Shown here in pieces: positions 34,975 to 43,983 of a stretch of DNA of 64,000 nucleotides (its first letter is position 1; every line of letters begins with the position of its first letter). The stretch is from Nostocoides sp. F2B08. GTDB taxonomy: Bacteria > Actinomycetota > Actinomycetes > Actinomycetales > Dermatophilaceae. Under the pieces are notes generated by a model. That model worked only from the letters and a program-made list of their open reading frames with translations, did no database searches and had not been told where the DNA came from. The DNA is taken from positions 62,001 through 126,000 of the forward strand of contig NZ_WESE01000005.1 in the NCBI RefSeq assembly GCF_009184895.1. The letters are read 5' to 3'. The position numbers and the translations under genes are program-made.

Positions 34975-36198
34975 TCAGCTGAGGCGCTCGACGACGATGG
35001 CCATGCCCTGGCCGCCGCCGACGCACATCGTCTCGAGGCCGAACTGGCCGTCGCGGGCCCGCAGGCCGTTGAGCAGCGTCGTCATGATACGTGTGCCGGT
35101 CGAGCCGAAGGGGTGGCCGAGGGCAATGGCACCGCCGTGGACGTTGAGCTTGTCGAAGTCCATGCCGAGGTCGTCCGCGGAGGGCAGGACCTGGGCGGCG
35201 AAGGCCTCGTTGATCTCGTACAGGTCCATGTCCCCGATCGTCATGCCGGCGCGCGCCAGCGCCTGCTTCGAGGCCTCGACCGGGCCGAGCCCCATGATCT
35301 CGGGGGACAGTGCGGACACCCCCGTCGAGACGATCCGTGCCAATGGGGTCAGGCCGAGTTGGGCTGCCTTGGAGTCGCTCATGATCACCACGCCGGAGGC
35401 GCCGTCGTTGAGCGGGCAGCAGTTGCCGGCGGTGATCGTGCCGTCCTCGCGGAACACCGGGTTGAGGGTCTGGACCGCCTCGAGGGTCACCCCGGGCCGC
35501 GGGCCGTCGTCCGTGGAGACCACCGTGCCGTCGGCGAGCGTCACCGGCGTGATCTCGCGTGCGAAGAAGCCGTCCGCGATCGCCTTCTCGGCGCGGTTCT
35601 GGCTGGTGACGCCCCACTCGTCCTGGCGCTGGCGGGAGATGCCGCGCATCGTCGCGACGTTCTCGGCGGTCTGGCCCATCGAGAGGTAGACGTCGGGGAC
35701 GAGGCCCTGCTCGCGCGGGTCGGTCCACGTCTCGTTGGTGCGCGCCATCTCGGCGCTGCGGGTCTGGGCGTCGGCGAAACGCGGGTTCATCGTGTCCTCG
35801 GCCGAGCCACCGGCACCCGCCCAGTTGGTGTACTGCGAGACGCACTCGACGCCGCCGGAGACGAAGACCTCGCCCTCCCCGGCCTTGATCGCGTGGAACG
35901 CCATCCGCATGGTCTGCGTCGACGAGGCGCAGAAGCGGTTCACGGTCGAGGCGGGCAACGTGTCCAGGCCGGCGAGGACCGCGATGACGCGGGCCATGTT
36001 CGAGCCGTGCCGGCCGCTGGGCTCAGCGCAGCCCCAGTACAGATCGTCGATCTCCGTCGGGTCGAGCCCGGGCACCTGCTCCAGGAGGGCGGACACGACC
36101 TGGACCGACAGGTCGTCGGGGCGGATGTCCTTGAGCGAGCCCTTGAAGGCGCGCCCGATGGGGGTCCGGGACGTGGCGACGATGACAGCCTCGGTCAT
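34975..36198 (-). CDS. Thiolase (acetyl-CoA C-acyltransferase)
   Basis: A 407-residue thiolase. It has catalytic Cys90 in VNRFCASSTQT, the NEAFA loop, GGAIALGHPFGSTGTR with the catalytic His, and the final CVGGGQGMAIVVE with the second Cys. It fits the FadA-like degradative group, cleaving 3-ketoacyl-CoA. No beta-oxidation partner gene is adjacent. The gene is monocistronic between element A and the SGNH gene. Confidence 0.93.
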   Translation of the reverse strand: MTEAVIVATSRTPIGRAFKGSLKDIRPDDLSVQVVSALLEQVPGLDPTEIDDLYWGCAEPSGRHGSNMARVIAVLAGLDTLPASTVNRFCASSTQTMRMAFHAIKAGEGEVFVSGGVECVSQYTNWAGAGGSAEDTMNPRFADAQTRSAEMARTNETWTDPREQGLVPDVYLSMGQTAENVATMRGISRQRQDEWGVTSQNRAEKAIADGFFAREITPVTLADGTVVSTDDGPRPGVTLEAVQTLNPVFREDGTITAGNCCPLNDGASGVVIMSDSKAAQLGLTPLARIVSTGVSALSPEIMGLGPVEASKQALARAGMTIGDMDLYEINEAFAAQVLPSADDLGMDFDKLNVHGGAIALGHPFGSTGTRIMTTLLNGLRARDGQFGLETMCVGGGQGMAIVVERLS

Positions 36199-36307
36199 GA
36201 CTTCTCCTGACGGTGGGTCGAAACGGCAGATATCGGATGCGGTATGCGGTGCTCACCCGAGCGGTGCCCGCACCGAACACGGGACCTGTCGGGCCTCTCC
36301 GGCGAGC

Positions 36308-37465
36308 CTACTTCGCCTGCGGAGATCCGGTCTTGGGGCCGTCGCCGACGCTCGTGTGATCATCGCCATGGGCGACCACCGCCGCTGCCACGTCGGCCTC
36401 AGCCGGGGACGGTCCTCCGGCTGCCGCCTCGTCGGCCGTGTCGATCGTCTCGACCGCGGGCTCCGCGGCCTGCGGCACGTCGGGCTGACGGCGTCGCAGG
36501 AGGGTCGCCCACCGACCCCGCGGTCCGCGCGCAGCGCCGCCGAGCTCGGCACCCGACACCTCGGCGCCCGGTTCGCTGGCCGCCTGGCCTGCGGCGACGG
36601 CGACGGGCGCGACGTCCCGGCGGCTCATCGGACGTGGCACGGCTGAGGGGGCCTCGCCCGCCCACAGACCCAGCGAGTCGACGACGCTGGGCAGCAGGGC
36701 GGCGGCGACCCGCGCATACCCCGCAGCGGACGGGTGGAAGCGGTCGAGCGAGAACAGCTCGCGCGGGCTCGTCTCGAACTCCGGCCCGAGCATGTCCGCG
36801 AGGGATACGGTGCGGCCGCCGGCCTCGACGACGGCCACCGTCTGGGCGGCGGCCAGGTCGCGCGACCAGCGGCGTGCCAGCCAGCGCAGCGGTTGGGGGA
36901 CCGGCTCGATGGTCCCGAGGTCGGGGCACGTGCCGACGACGACGTGGGACCCGGTCGCGAGCAGCCGACGCACTGCCTGCTCGAGATGGCGGACAGCGGT
37001 GGCCCGTTCGATGCGGTGGGTGACGTCGTTGGCGCCGATGAGAATGACCGCCACGTCGGGGGTGGGGACCGAGTCCAGCGCGTTGGCGACCTGGATCTCG
37101 AGACCGGAGGACTCGGCGCCGACGACGGCCACGTTGGTGAGGCGGACCCGCCGACCGGAGAGGGCGGCCACCCCGGAGGAGAGAATGGCGCCGATCGTCT
37201 GGCTGCGCTCGTCCGTGCCGAGGCCGGCTGCCGTGGAGTCACCGAGCATGAGGAGCTCGACCGGCTCTCCGGGCCCGTAGCCGTAGAGGCCGTTGTCGTC
37301 GGGGGAGTCGTCGAAGGGGCGGCCGATCAGGCGCCGTGCAACGGCGGCCTCGGCCCGGATCAGACCGTAGCCGGCCGCACCGAGGGCACCGGCGAGCGCG
37401 GCGAGACCCCCGCCGCCATAGGCAGCGCTGCTCGCGATCCTGCGAGCGCGCCGAGCTCGTCCCAT
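36308..37465 (-). CDS. SGNH/GDSL hydrolase
   Basis: A 385-residue protein. A basic start followed by AAYGGGGLAALAGALGAAGY suggests a membrane anchor or uncleaved signal. SGNH blocks: Ser77 in LLMLGDSTAAGLGTD, Asn in LIGANDVTH, and the Asp-x-x-His pair in LDRFHPSAAGY. From about residue 265 the protein is a long low-complexity Ala/Pro/Glu/Asp tail, unusual for the family. Likely an esterase or acyl hydrolase acting at or outside the membrane. It is divergent from the ABC-F gene at 37665. Confidence 0.85.
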   Translation of the reverse strand: MGRARRARRIASSAAYGGGGLAALAGALGAAGYGLIRAEAAVARRLIGRPFDDSPDDNGLYGYGPGEPVELLMLGDSTAAGLGTDERSQTIGAILSSGVAALSGRRVRLTNVAVVGAESSGLEIQVANALDSVPTPDVAVILIGANDVTHRIERATAVRHLEQAVRRLLATGSHVVVGTCPDLGTIEPVPQPLRWLARRWSRDLAAAQTVAVVEAGGRTVSLADMLGPEFETSPRELFSLDRFHPSAAGYARVAAALLPSVVDSLGLWAGEAPSAVPRPMSRRDVAPVAVAAGQAASEPGAEVSGAELGGAARGPRGRWATLLRRRQPDVPQAAEPAVETIDTADEAAAGGPSPAEADVAAAVVAHGDDHTSVGDGPKTGSPQAK

Positions 37466-37551
37466 GAGGTTCCTTCCCGGGTCGGGTGCCGTCGGTCCTG
37501 GTCGACAACGCTATCGCGGTGCTCGGCACTTCCGAACGGGCCGAAAGTCAG

Positions 37552-37580
37552 GTGACCCGTTCGACCGATCCCGCTACCCT
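37552..37580 (+). promoter_or_regulatory. Promoter of the ABC-F leader ORF
   Basis: GTGACC (37552-37557) and TACCCT (37575-37580) are 17 bp apart. TACCCT lies six bases before the ATG of the four-codon leader, so transcription would start at or next to that ATG and the leader would be leaderless. The same TACCCTCG word precedes the start of the cystathionine gamma-synthase gene at 52432. Confidence 0.6.
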
Positions 37581-37586
37581 CGAGCC

Positions 37587-37601
37587 ATGCGCATCTCCTG
37601 A
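37587..37601 (+). CDS. Leader peptide MRIS upstream of the ABC-F gene
   Basis: ATG CGC ATC TCC TGA encodes a four-residue peptide 64 bp before the ABC-F start. It is placed exactly where a leaderless transcript would begin. Its last codons and stop (TCTCCTGAG, 37594-37602) are complementary to the Shine-Dalgarno region of the ABC-F gene (37653-37661). Leader peptides that sense ribosome-bound antibiotics precede several resistance ABC-F and erm genes, which makes this a likely sensor. There is no direct evidence of translation. Confidence 0.6.
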   Translation: MRIS

Positions 37602-37661
37602 GCAGACCACCCCCTCGTCCGTCGTCCGGTCGCTGACCGGACCGTCGATGTCCTCAGGAGA
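37594..37661 (+). promoter_or_regulatory. Candidate translational attenuator
   Basis: TCTCCTGAG (37594-37602) pairs perfectly with CTCAGGAGA (37653-37661), which contains the AGGAG ribosome site four bases before the ABC-F ATG. Between them GTCCGGTC-GCT-GACCGGAC (37624-37642) is an 8-bp hairpin. With no ribosome on the leader, the ribosome site would be hidden; a ribosome halted on the leader would cover the 5' strand and free it. Confidence 0.6.
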
Positions 37662-37664
37662 ACG

Positions 37665-39374
37665 ATGTCCACCTCCACGCCGCTGCAGTTCGGCGGTGCC
37701 GGCCTGGCGCCCGGCGACCACCTGCGCCTGGACGGCATCTCGCGTTCGTTCCCCGACCGTCGGGTCCTCACCAACGTCTCCCTCGTCGTCGCCTTCGGTG
37801 AGATCGCCTGTCTCATCGGCGAGAACGGGTCGGGGAAGTCCACGGTGCTGCGCATCGCCGCCGGTCTGGATGCTCCGGACGCGGGTTCGCTGTCCGTGCC
37901 GGGCGCCGTCGGGTTGTACCACCAGGAGCCGCCGTTCCCGGCCGCCTGGACCGTCGCGGAGGTCCTCGCGGATGCGGTGGCGCCCGTCCGCGCGCTCGCT
38001 CTCGCGGTCGAGCACGAGTCGCGACTGCTGGCCGAGGGCGACGAGTCCGCCGCCGACCGTCTCGGGGTCGCCATCGAGGCGGCTCGCCGGCACCACGCGT
38101 GGGAGCTGGAGCACCGGGTGGATCGCGTCGTCTCGGGTCTCGGCATCGACCGGTCACCTCGAGAAAGGCGGGTATGCGACTTGTCCGGCGGTCAGGCCGC
38201 TCGCCTCTCCCTCGGCTGGCTGCTGCTCCGGGCACCGGAGACGCTGCTGCTCGACGAGCCGACGAACCATCTCGACGACGCCGGGACCGACCTGCTCGCC
38301 GAGCTCCTTCGGGACTGGTCGGGGCCGGTGGTGGTGGCGAGCCACGACCGGGCCTTCATCGACGAGGTGGCGACGACTCTCATCGACCTCGATCCCGTGC
38401 CGGTCGCTCACGCGGCGGTTCGGGAGGACCGGGGTCAGGGTGACTCTCCCGGCTCGGGCTTCGGGGTGACCCGGTTCGGGGGCGGGTTCACGGCATACCT
38501 GACGCATCGGGGCGAGGAGCGGGAGCGCTGGGTGCGGCGCTACCGGGACGAGCAGGCCGAGCTGAGCCGCCTCCGGGCCCGCGTGCGGTCGGACCAGAGC
38601 GTCGGGCATCCGGGCCGACCGCCACGCTCCGAGGCGCGGGCGAGCAAGAAGTTCTACTCCGACCGCAACGCCACCGTGGTCGCGCGCCGGGTCAACGACG
38701 CGGCGACGGCGTTGGCCCGCCTGGAGCGCGACCAGGTCCGCAGGCCTCCGGCGCGGCTGCGCTTCCGCGGCTTCGGCGGGTCGGGAGGGTCGTCGCGATC
38801 GGCGTCCTCTGGGCCGGTCCTGACCGCGACCGGCGTCGCGGTCACGGGGCGGCTGGATGCGACGGACGTGTCGTTGGGTGCCCGGGACCGGCTCCTCGTG
38901 ACCGGGCCGAACGGGTCCGGCAAGTCGACCCTGCTCCAGGTCCTCGCCGGTCGCCTGGAGCCGGACGCCGGGGCCATGACGGTCCATGGTCGGGTTCGAC
39001 GTGGGCTCCTCGGCCAGGAGACCACGTGGCGTGAGGGCGCCATGAGCGCCCGAGACGTGTACTCCGCCGCGGTCGGAGCAGAGACGGCCGAACACGTGCC
39101 CCTCGCCAGCCTCGGACTCATCGCCGGTCGTGACGTGGACCGGCCCGTCGGCTCGCTGAGCGTCGGTCAGCGCCGGCGACTGGACCTGGCCGTGCTCCTT
39201 GCCGATCCGCCCGAGGTGCTGCTGCTCGACGAACCCACGAACCACCTCTCGGTGCTGCTCGCGACCGAGCTCGAGACGGCGCTCGCGGACTACCCGGGCG
39301 CGGTGGTCGTCGCGAGTCACGACCGGTGGCTCCGATCCTCGTGGGCCGGCCGGACGCTCGAGCTCGACGGATGA
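37665..39374 (+). CDS. ABC-F ATPase, probable antibiotic-resistance (ribosome protection) type
   Basis: A 569-residue twin-ATPase protein without membrane helices. Cassette 1: GENGSGKST (about 52-60), LSGGQAARLSLGWLLL, LLLDEPTNHLDD. Cassette 2: GPNGSGKST (about 414), LSVGQRRRLDLAVLL, LLLDEPTNHLSV, where Ser replaces the usual Asp after HL. The interdomain linker (about 275-375) has an RERWVRRYRDEQAELSRLRA helix. Sequence style is close to the actinobacterial macrolide/lincosamide-type resistance ABC-Fs, and the leader with anti-ribosome-site helix strengthens that. The drug class is not known. Confidence 0.8.
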   Translation: MSTSTPLQFGGAGLAPGDHLRLDGISRSFPDRRVLTNVSLVVAFGEIACLIGENGSGKSTVLRIAAGLDAPDAGSLSVPGAVGLYHQEPPFPAAWTVAEVLADAVAPVRALALAVEHESRLLAEGDESAADRLGVAIEAARRHHAWELEHRVDRVVSGLGIDRSPRERRVCDLSGGQAARLSLGWLLLRAPETLLLDEPTNHLDDAGTDLLAELLRDWSGPVVVASHDRAFIDEVATTLIDLDPVPVAHAAVREDRGQGDSPGSGFGVTRFGGGFTAYLTHRGEERERWVRRYRDEQAELSRLRARVRSDQSVGHPGRPPRSEARASKKFYSDRNATVVARRVNDAATALARLERDQVRRPPARLRFRGFGGSGGSSRSASSGPVLTATGVAVTGRLDATDVSLGARDRLLVTGPNGSGKSTLLQVLAGRLEPDAGAMTVHGRVRRGLLGQETTWREGAMSARDVYSAAVGAETAEHVPLASLGLIAGRDVDRPVGSLSVGQRRRLDLAVLLADPPEVLLLDEPTNHLSVLLATELETALADYPGAVVVASHDRWLRSSWAGRTLELDG

Positions 39375-39396
39375 TCGCTCGCTCACCAGCGATCGC

Positions 39397-40760
39397 TCAC
39401 CCGGCGCGGGCGTCCTGCGGTCCGGACCGGGACCGAACCGCCTCTCCGGGCGCGCGGACCGGCCGTCCGGGCACGAGCGGCGGGGCCTGGGATGCGTAGT
39501 CGTGCCCGGTCGGGGTCGTGAGGACGATCTCGTGCGTCTCGTCGATGCCACTGGACGTGTGCGCCGTCCATCCGGGGGCCTCGCGAGCCTGGTTGCACCG
39601 GATGCAGGCACCGCGGCCGTTCCACAGACTCGTCACACCCCCGTCCTCGCTCCGCCGCACATGGTCGCCGTGCCGTAGCGGCGCCCCACACCACGGCGTT
39701 CGGCAGGTCTGGTCGCGCAGCTCGAGCATGTGCCTGAGGAGCCCGGTGAAGACGCGCTTCGTCGACTCCATCGCGACGAGGTCGCGCTCGTCGGGGCTGG
39801 TGAACAGGCGGCGGACGGTGACGAGGTCGTCGATGGAGACGACCCGCGCAGCGACCGTGGCGCGCACCCAGGCGCGTGCGATCTCGGCGGGAATCGTGCC
39901 GTGGCCCGGAACGCCGGCCGGGGTGCAGTCTCGGCCGAGAAGCGTGGTGTCCGACATGACGAGGTTGATCCGGATCGGCACGGCCCCACCGCATGGCCGG
40001 TGACCCGCTCGACGAGCGCGTCGGCCATGATCTGGCCCTTGCCGCGCTCGTCCCCGTCCGCACGGGCGTCCTTGGCGAGCCGGGTGAGCGCCGCGAAGAC
40101 GGACACGCCCTCGCGCATCGGCAGCAACGCCGTCACATAGGTCATCGCATCCGGCGCCGGACGGATCGACACCCGCCGCTCCCGTTCCGCCCGTCGGGCG
40201 CGCTCGGCGGCGCCGGCTGGGTCGAGACGCTGGGCCATCGCTCGCGCCGATCCGGCGGCCTGCCGGTCACCCATCTCGTGCAGTCTCGGACCGAGCTCGG
40301 AATCGACGGCTCGGCGGTCCTCGACCCGCAGGTGCGCGGTCTCGCGCGCCACACCCGTCACCCTCCACTCCGACACCTCACCGCGCTGCAGGGCGGCGAG
40401 GCACTTCGGCATCTCGTGGACCAGCGCCTTGGCCAGCCCGAGCAGTCGGGATCCCTTGTGCGGGGACTCCATCCGGGCGAGGGCGACCTGGTCCGCGATG
40501 CCGCGGCCGAGGCGGTGCTCACCCCAGCCCGCCTCGATCTGCTCGGCGCGCTGCGACGCGTCGAAGGCAACGCTCTCGGCCGCCTGCGCCGCTGCAAGGG
40601 CATTCTTCACTCGCTCCATCGCGCGTAGGCGGTCCACCCGCTCGGCGTCGGTCGTCGCCGGCGAGGGCGCCGCGAGCCGGGCCAGGAGGAGCTCGAGCTC
40701 CTCCATTCCGACTGCCGATCCGACTGGCGGGCCGGCTGCCCGCGCGAGTGATTCGATCAT
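39397..40760 (-). pseudogene. DUF222/HNH endonuclease gene with a frameshift
   Basis: The N-terminal part from MIESLARAAGPPVGSAVGME carries the DUF222 region and continues to ERVTGHAVG. The sequence then shifts frame: the other frame continues VPIRINLVMSDTTLLG and includes the HNH part CRTPWCGAPLRHGDHV and NGRGACIRCNQAREAPGW. One G missing from a G run near 39990 explains the break. Proteins of this family are widespread multicopy HNH proteins in actinobacteria. It may be a true pseudogene or a homopolymer sequencing error. TAGAGT lies seven bases before the ATG (40768-40773), a leaderless promoter layout. Confidence 0.8.
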
Positions 40761-40845
40761 GCGTTCTACTCTAGGGATCGCCACCGACAATGCTTCCGAA
40801 CCGGCCGCGTCCCTGTGGACAACGCCGATCTGATGAAGTTGAGGC

Positions 40846-41901
40846 ATGAGTCGACGTGCCCGCCCGGCCGCCACCCCGGGGTCCTCCGACCTCGCTCCGC
40901 AGCGCGCCGCCCTCCTCGAAGCGCACGTGCGCTTCGAGCTCGACCGGTGGTCGAGTGGCGGCCTCGCCGCAGCCGTCCGCGAGGAGGTCGACGCCCTGTA
41001 TGCGTGGCTCGCCTCGGTCCGGTTGGCCGACCTCGCGCCCGCCGAGCCGGTGGCCGCGAGCCTCGCCGAGCTCGTTGAGAAGGCCCCCGTGACGGATGAG
41101 ACCACCAGGCTGCTGAACGAGGTGGTCACCACGGCTCTGCACACGTTCGCGGAGAGCGAGCTGAAGGTCCGCGACCTCACCCGGCGCGAGGACGTGCTCG
41201 CCGTCGCCGACGCGTCGGCCCGGCTGGACCGGCTCCGCACCGAGGTCATCGACGCACTCACGGCGAGCACCGCATACCGGCGTCTGGTCGCCCATGTGCT
41301 CTACCGCGGGGTGAAGGACTACGTGCTCACCGAGAACGTGCTCGCTCGGCGCATCCCCGGCGCGTCCTCGATCGTGCGCTTCGGGCAGCGCGGGCTCAAC
41401 ACGGCCGCGCCGGGGCTCGAGCAGGCCGTGGACCGTCAGCTGAGCGCGTTCGTCGAGGCGAACATCGCCGAGACTCTGCGGGAGAGCCGCCGCTACCTCG
41501 AGGCCACCCTGGATGCGCGGATGCTGCGGGTGCTGGCCGAGGAGGCGTGGGGTCAGCTGGCGCCTCGCCGGGTCTCGGAACTCGCGACGCTGGCCGACGA
41601 CGAGGACCTCGAGCGGCTCGGCGCAGAGCTGGTCGGGCTCGTCGAACACACGCGGCGGTCCGGGCGGCTCACCCCGTTCGTCGAGAGCGCTGTGCGCGAG
41701 CTGCTGACCCGCCACGCTGACGACAGTCCCGGCGACCTGCTCCGCGACCTCGGCCTCGGTCGGAATGAGGCGGTCGAGGAGCTGACGCGCCTCCTGACGC
41801 CGCTGATGGAGCAGCCCGCCGTGCAGGACTTCGTCGAGGAGCGGGTCCGGGCCAGGCTGGCCTCCTTCTACGCCAGCGACGCCTGCCCCGTCGCGGACTG
41901 A
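40846..41901 (+). CDS. Hypothetical soluble protein
   Basis: A 351-residue, Ala/Leu/Arg/Glu-rich, mostly helical protein I do not recognise. No signal peptide or membrane helix is seen. Segments such as HVLYRGVKDYVLTENVLARR and IPGASSIVRFGQRGLNTAAP look conserved in style, and the C-terminus VQDFVEERVRARLASFYASD is amphipathic. It is followed closely by the thioesterase-like gene (14 bp) and may share its transcript. Codon use matches its neighbours. Confidence 0.6.
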   Translation: MSRRARPAATPGSSDLAPQRAALLEAHVRFELDRWSSGGLAAAVREEVDALYAWLASVRLADLAPAEPVAASLAELVEKAPVTDETTRLLNEVVTTALHTFAESELKVRDLTRREDVLAVADASARLDRLRTEVIDALTASTAYRRLVAHVLYRGVKDYVLTENVLARRIPGASSIVRFGQRGLNTAAPGLEQAVDRQLSAFVEANIAETLRESRRYLEATLDARMLRVLAEEAWGQLAPRRVSELATLADDEDLERLGAELVGLVEHTRRSGRLTPFVESAVRELLTRHADDSPGDLLRDLGLGRNEAVEELTRLLTPLMEQPAVQDFVEERVRARLASFYASDACPVAD

Positions 41902-41915
41902 GGAGGCGCGGAAGA

Positions 41916-42323
41916 ATGGCCGGTATGCCCGCTCCGCAGTCGCCCCCACCGCAGTCCGCCACGCTGTCGTTCACCGTCGGCGAGGACGACACCGCGCTGG
42001 CGGTCGGCTCCGGGTCGCTTCCGGTCCTCGGCACGCCCCGCCTGCTCGCCTGGTGCGAGGCGGCGACATGTGCGGCTCTGAGCGACCTGGCCCCCGGGAC
42101 CACGAGTGTCGGCACCCGGGTCGAGGTCGAGCACCTCGCCCCGAACGCGGTCGGCGACGTCGTCGTCGTCCACGCGGAGACGACGGGGCGGACCGATCGC
42201 ACCGTGACCTTCACCGTCGAGGCCCGCCACCTCGACCACCTCGTCGCCCGAGGCGTCGTGACCCGGGCCGTCGTGGACTCTCAACGCTTCATGGCCCGTC
42301 TTGCGGGGCGCGCCGATGACTGA
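41916..42323 (+). CDS. FlK-like thioesterase (hotdog fold)
   Basis: A 135-residue hotdog protein. GTPRLLAWCEAATCAALSDL and SVGTRVEVEHLAPNAVGD match the fluoroacetyl-CoA thioesterase-like family. The catalytic Glu and the Thr/Ser of that family would lie in WCEAAT and TTSVGT. AGGAGG is nine bases upstream of the ATG. It overlaps the carboxyltransferase gene by eight bases, so both probably act on the same acyl-CoA. Confidence 0.78.
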   Translation: MAGMPAPQSPPPQSATLSFTVGEDDTALAVGSGSLPVLGTPRLLAWCEAATCAALSDLAPGTTSVGTRVEVEHLAPNAVGDVVVVHAETTGRTDRTVTFTVEARHLDHLVARGVVTRAVVDSQRFMARLAGRADD

Positions 42324-43878
42324 CGGGACGGCCGAGCCGCAGCACGGGCTGCGGGACGACCTCGTGACCGTCCTCGCCCGGCGTGCGTTGACCGAGGACA
42401 GCGCCCGGCCCGAGGCCGTACAACGCCAGCACGCCCGCGGCGGCCGCACGGCCCGCGAGCTCATCGGCGAGCTCGTCGACCCGGGCAGCCTGGTCGAGTA
42501 CGGCCGGTTCGTCACCGCCGCCCAGGAGCAGCGCCGCAGCCCCGACGACCTGCTCGACCGGACCGTCGGCGACGGCGTCGTCGGGGGCGTCGCCACGGTC
42601 GACGGGCGGCCGGTCGCCGTCGTCTCCTACGACTACCTCGTCATGGCGGGCACGCAGGGTATGCGCGGCCACGCCAAGACGGACCGCCTCCTCGACGTCG
42701 TCGAGCGGCTGGGGCTCCCGGTCGTCTTCTTCGCGGCCGGCGGCGGGGGTCGTCCGAGCGACACCGACATCCCCACCGTGTCAGGGCTCGACGTGTCGAC
42801 CTTCGCGCGGTGGGCGGGCCTGAGCGGCAAGGTCCCCCGCGTCGCCGTGGTCAACGACAACTGCTTCGCCGGCAACGCCGTCATCGCCGGCTGCGCCGAC
42901 CTCATCGTCGCGACACCGCGCTCCTCGCTCGGCATGGGCGGGCCGGCGATGATCGCGGGCGGCGGTCTGGGTCAGGTGGAGGCGGCCGCCGTGGGGCCGC
43001 TGGACGTCATGACGCGCAACGGTGTCGTCGACCTCGCCGTCGACGACGGGGACGAGGTCGATGCGGCGCGACACCTCCTCGGGTACTTCCTCGGGCGGCA
43101 GGAAGACTGGACCGAACCCGACCCGACCCCGATGCGGGGTGCGGTGCCCGCGGGGGAGCGCACCGCATACGACCTGCTGCCGGTGCTCGAGGGGATCTGC
43201 GACGAGGGGAGTGTGACCGTCCTGCGGCCGGACTTCGCGCCGGAGCTGTGCACCGCCCTGGGCCGTATCGAGGGTCGTCCGGTCGGGGTCATCGGCAACG
43301 ACACCCGGTTCATGGCCGGCGCCATCACCGCCGACGCCGGCGACAAAGGGGCCCGGTTCGTGCAGCTGTGCGACGCATACGGGTTCGGCATCGTCTCACT
43401 CGTCGACACCCCCGGCATGATGGTCGGCCCGGACGCCGAGCGGAGCGCACTGGTCCGGCACACCTCGCGGCTGCTCGTCGCGTGCGCCCAGATCGAGGTC
43501 CCTCTCGTCGGAGTCGTGCTGCGGCGCGGCTACGGTCTCGGCGCGCAGGCGATGCTCGGCGGGAGCACGCGTGCCCCGGTGATGACAGTTGCCTGGCCGG
43601 GCGCCCATCTCGGACCGATGGGACTCGAGGGTGCGGTGCGGCTGGCCAGGCGCGCCGAGCTCGCCGCGATCGAAGACGCGGACGTGCGTGAGGCGAGGGT
43701 TCGCGAGCTGACCGCCGCGATGCAGGAGCACGCCAGTGCCCTCAACGTCGCCCGGCACGGCGAGATCGACGACGTCATCGACCCCGTCGAGACACGCGGG
43801 ATCATCGCGCGGCTGCTCGACGCGGCGGACGCGGAGGGCCGGCTTCGGCCGCGGCGTCGCCCTGTTGATGTCTGGTGA
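42316..43878 (+). CDS. Acyl-CoA carboxylase carboxyltransferase subunit (AccD-like)
   Basis: A 520-residue carboxyl transferase domain protein with two crotonase-fold halves. Segments: RTARELIGELVDPGSLVEYG, VVFFAAGGGGRPSDTD, and in the C half GNDTRFMAGAITADAGDKGA and IVSLVDTPGMMVGPDAE. It would transfer CO2 from biotin to an acyl-CoA. No biotin carboxylase or biotin carrier gene is nearby, so it must borrow one. The ATG at 42316 lies in the end of the thioesterase gene. Some residues of the oxyanion loops differ from the textbook AccD5 form (GGGGRPSDTD), so the substrate may be unusual. Confidence 0.85.
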   Translation: MTDGTAEPQHGLRDDLVTVLARRALTEDSARPEAVQRQHARGGRTARELIGELVDPGSLVEYGRFVTAAQEQRRSPDDLLDRTVGDGVVGGVATVDGRPVAVVSYDYLVMAGTQGMRGHAKTDRLLDVVERLGLPVVFFAAGGGGRPSDTDIPTVSGLDVSTFARWAGLSGKVPRVAVVNDNCFAGNAVIAGCADLIVATPRSSLGMGGPAMIAGGGLGQVEAAAVGPLDVMTRNGVVDLAVDDGDEVDAARHLLGYFLGRQEDWTEPDPTPMRGAVPAGERTAYDLLPVLEGICDEGSVTVLRPDFAPELCTALGRIEGRPVGVIGNDTRFMAGAITADAGDKGARFVQLCDAYGFGIVSLVDTPGMMVGPDAERSALVRHTSRLLVACAQIEVPLVGVVLRRGYGLGAQAMLGGSTRAPVMTVAWPGAHLGPMGLEGAVRLARRAELAAIEDADVREARVRELTAAMQEHASALNVARHGEIDDVIDPVETRGIIARLLDAADAEGRLRPRRRPVDVW

Positions 43879-43908
43879 GCCGACGTCGAGTCGCGGTCCC
43901 GTCCTCTC

Positions 43909-43971
43909 CGGGAAGGAAACCACGACTTCGGGAAGGATTGGTTCCCTCCCGAAGTGGACCTTTCCTTCCCG
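43909..43971. terminator. Palindromic element B at a convergent gene junction
   Basis: CGGGAAGGAAA (43909-43919) pairs with TTTCCTTCCCG (43961-43971). Inside an asymmetric loop, ACTTCGGGA pairs with TCCCGAAGT. The right arm GTGGACCTTTCC resembles that of elements A and C. It stands between the convergent carboxyltransferase and TPP-enzyme genes. Confidence 0.75.
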
Positions 43972-43983
43972 CGGAAGAAAAAG

